NCBI GenBank assembly: GCA_963786945.1
Contig: CAWBAO010000003.1
Location: forward strand, 744,001-808,000
Direction of reading: 5' to 3'
Length of the DNA stretch: 64,000 nt
Source of the DNA: JADKCZ01 sp963786945
GTDB lineage: Bacteria; Myxococcota; Myxococcia; Myxococcales; Anaeromyxobacteraceae
Under the pieces are notes generated by a model. It was not told the origin of the DNA and made no database searches. It was given only the letters and a program-made list of their open reading frames with translations. Shown in pieces: positions 62,879-64,000 of the stretch (the stretch's first letter is position 1; each line of letters begins with the position of its first letter). A program made the translations under genes and the position numbers.

Positions 62879-64000
62879 ATGTTCCTCTTCGACCCTCGAC
62901 GGCTCGCGCCCCGGCCGGGCGACCCCGCCTCCACCACGCTGCTGGAGAAGACGGTCCGGTTCTTCGAGGACAAGGGCAAGGCCCGGCTCCGCCAGGACGA
63001 CCTCGACCGGGCCTGGTACGCCGACTTCCTCGACTTCTCCAGGCGGGAGGGGCTCTTCGCCACCTTCCTGACGCCGGCGCCGCTGGGAGGGCCCGGGGCC
63101 CGCTGGGACACCGCCCGCAACGCCGCCCTCAACGAGGTGCTGGGGTTCTACGGCCTGCCCTACTGGTACACGTGGCAGGTCACCATCCTCGGCCTCGGCC
63201 CCATCTGGATGAGCCCCAACCAGGCGGCCCGGCGGCGGACCGCGGCCCTGCTGGCCCAGGGCGGCATCTTCGGCTTCGGCCTCTCCGAGAAGGAGCACGG
63301 CGCCGACATCTACTCCACCGACATGGAGCTGGTCCCGGCCGGCGAGGGGCGCTGGCTGGCGCGCGGCGACAAGTACTACATCGGCAACGGCAACGAGGCG
63401 GCCCTGCTCTCGGTCTTCGGCAAGGTGGCCGGCAGCGGCGAGTACGTCTTCTTCCTCGTCGATCCGAGGCGGCCCGGCTACCGGCTGGTGAAGAACGTGG
63501 TGGCCAGCCAGTCCTACGTGGCCGAGTTCGTGCTGGAGGACTACCCGGTGGCCGAGGAGGACGTGCTGCTGCGCGGGCCGGCCGCCTGGGACGCCGCGCT
63601 CAACACCGTCAACGTCGGCAAGTACAACCTGGGCTGGGCCTCGATCGGCATCTGCACCCACGCCCTCTACGAGGCGATCCGCCACGCCGCCAACCGCCGG
63701 CTCTACGGCATGGCGGTCACCGACTTCACCCACGTGCAGCGGCTCTTCACCGACGCCTGGGCGCGGCTCACGGCCATGCGGCTCTTCGGGCTGCGCGCCG
63801 CCGACTACTTCAGGTCGGCGTCGCGCCAGGACCGGCGCTACCTGCTCTTCAACCCGGTCATGAAGATGAAGGTCACCACCGAGGGGGAGAAGGTCATCGA
63901 CCACCTCTGGGACGTGATCGCCGCCAAGGGCTTCGAGAAGGACACCTACTTCGAGATGGCGGCCCGCGACATCCGGGCCCTGCCCAAGCTGGAGGGGACG
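62879..64000 (+). CDS. Acyl-CoA dehydrogenase (3' end outside window)
   Basis: The start is ATG 62879 with GGAGG 8-9 bp upstream; 374 codons are open to the window end, so the C-terminus is missing. The acyl-CoA dehydrogenase fold shows GIFGFGLSEKEHGADIYSTD (flavin- and substrate-binding beta-domain), KYYIGNGNEAALLSVFGKV and NTVNVGKYNLGWASIGICTH, with AANRRLYGMAVTDFTHVQ entering the C-terminal helical domain. The catalytic Glu would lie beyond the edge. It oxidises an acyl-CoA to enoyl-CoA, passing electrons to ETF. It is not obviously linked to rfbBD, 127 bp upstream. Confidence 0.85.
   Translation, partial: MFLFDPRRLAPRPGDPASTTLLEKTVRFFEDKGKARLRQDDLDRAWYADFLDFSRREGLFATFLTPAPLGGPGARWDTARNAALNEVLGFYGLPYWYTWQVTILGLGPIWMSPNQAARRRTAALLAQGGIFGFGLSEKEHGADIYSTDMELVPAGEGRWLARGDKYYIGNGNEAALLSVFGKVAGSGEYVFFLVDPRRPGYRLVKNVVASQSYVAEFVLEDYPVAEEDVLLRGPAAWDAALNTVNVGKYNLGWASIGICTHALYEAIRHAANRRLYGMAVTDFTHVQRLFTDAWARLTAMRLFGLRAADYFRSASRQDRRYLLFNPVMKMKVTTEGEKVIDHLWDVIAAKGFEKDTYFEMAARDIRALPKLEGT

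Overview
The window is very GC-rich with dense, short-gapped genes. Its content points to a Myxococcota/deltaproteobacterium of the Anaeromyxobacter type: several multihaem c-type cytochromes, two sigma-54 enhancer-binding proteins (EBPs) next to cytochrome genes, many lipoproteins, TolB/TPR and PDZ proteins, and frequent GTGA/ATGA gene overlaps. The taxonomic call is inference from gene content; no rRNA gene is present.

Layout. 0-9.3 kb: the end of an amine-oxidase-like flavoprotein, moeA, DUF1059, an HD-GYP phosphodiesterase, a frameshifted DJ-1/PfpI gene, a two-gene RND efflux system and a YciI protein. 9.3-19.5 kb: a CNNM/CorC membrane protein, hydrolases, a response regulator, the tldD-tldE pair (tldE frameshifted), a secreted esterase, and an ECF sigma/anti-sigma/Spy-like envelope-stress operon. 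19.5-27.7 kb: serS (frameshifted in this sequence), tRNA-Ser(TGA), tRNA-Ser(GCT), tRNA-Arg(ACG), a strong terminator, a lipoprotein with five near-identical 273-bp Ig-like repeats, a glycosyltransferase, YdcF, a methyltransferase and tRNA-Arg(TCG). 27.7-37.4 kb: TolB-like/TPR protein, glycerophosphodiesterase, VOC and YkgJ proteins, a thioredoxin/thioredoxin reductase operon headed by two tiny Cys-rich proteins, thioesterase, ThpR and ChaN. 37.4-42.6 kb: an overlapping operon acsA - E1 alpha - E1 beta - E2 - acyl carrier protein. 43.9-51.1 kb: a sulfur-oxyanion respiratory module. 51.2-55.1 kb: arsenic resistance (arsR-acr3-arsC) with divergent permease, mini-thioredoxin and rhodanese. 57.0-60.7 kb: a second EBP and a lipoprotein octahaem cytochrome. 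60.8-64 kb: rfbB-rfbD and an acyl-CoA dehydrogenase cut by the window end.

The most interesting part is the 43.9-51.1 kb module. One transcript would encode an octahaem tetrathionate-reductase-family cytochrome, a heptahaem/EF-hand/cytochrome b fusion that could feed it quinol electrons, and two YeeE/YedE thiosulfate-transporter halves. The second half carries a rhodanese-like domain without a catalytic Cys and ends in Gly-Gly-Cys-Gly, like the SoxY sulfur-carrier arm. A divergent EBP lies next to a dyad. A paralogous octahaem protein at 58.7 kb has a lipoprotein anchor, a 15-Cys N-terminal region, a good -24/-12 promoter and two matching upstream dyads.

Five apparent +1 frameshifts fall in four conserved genes, including the essential serS. 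All are one-base gains, so assembly indels are more likely than gene decay.
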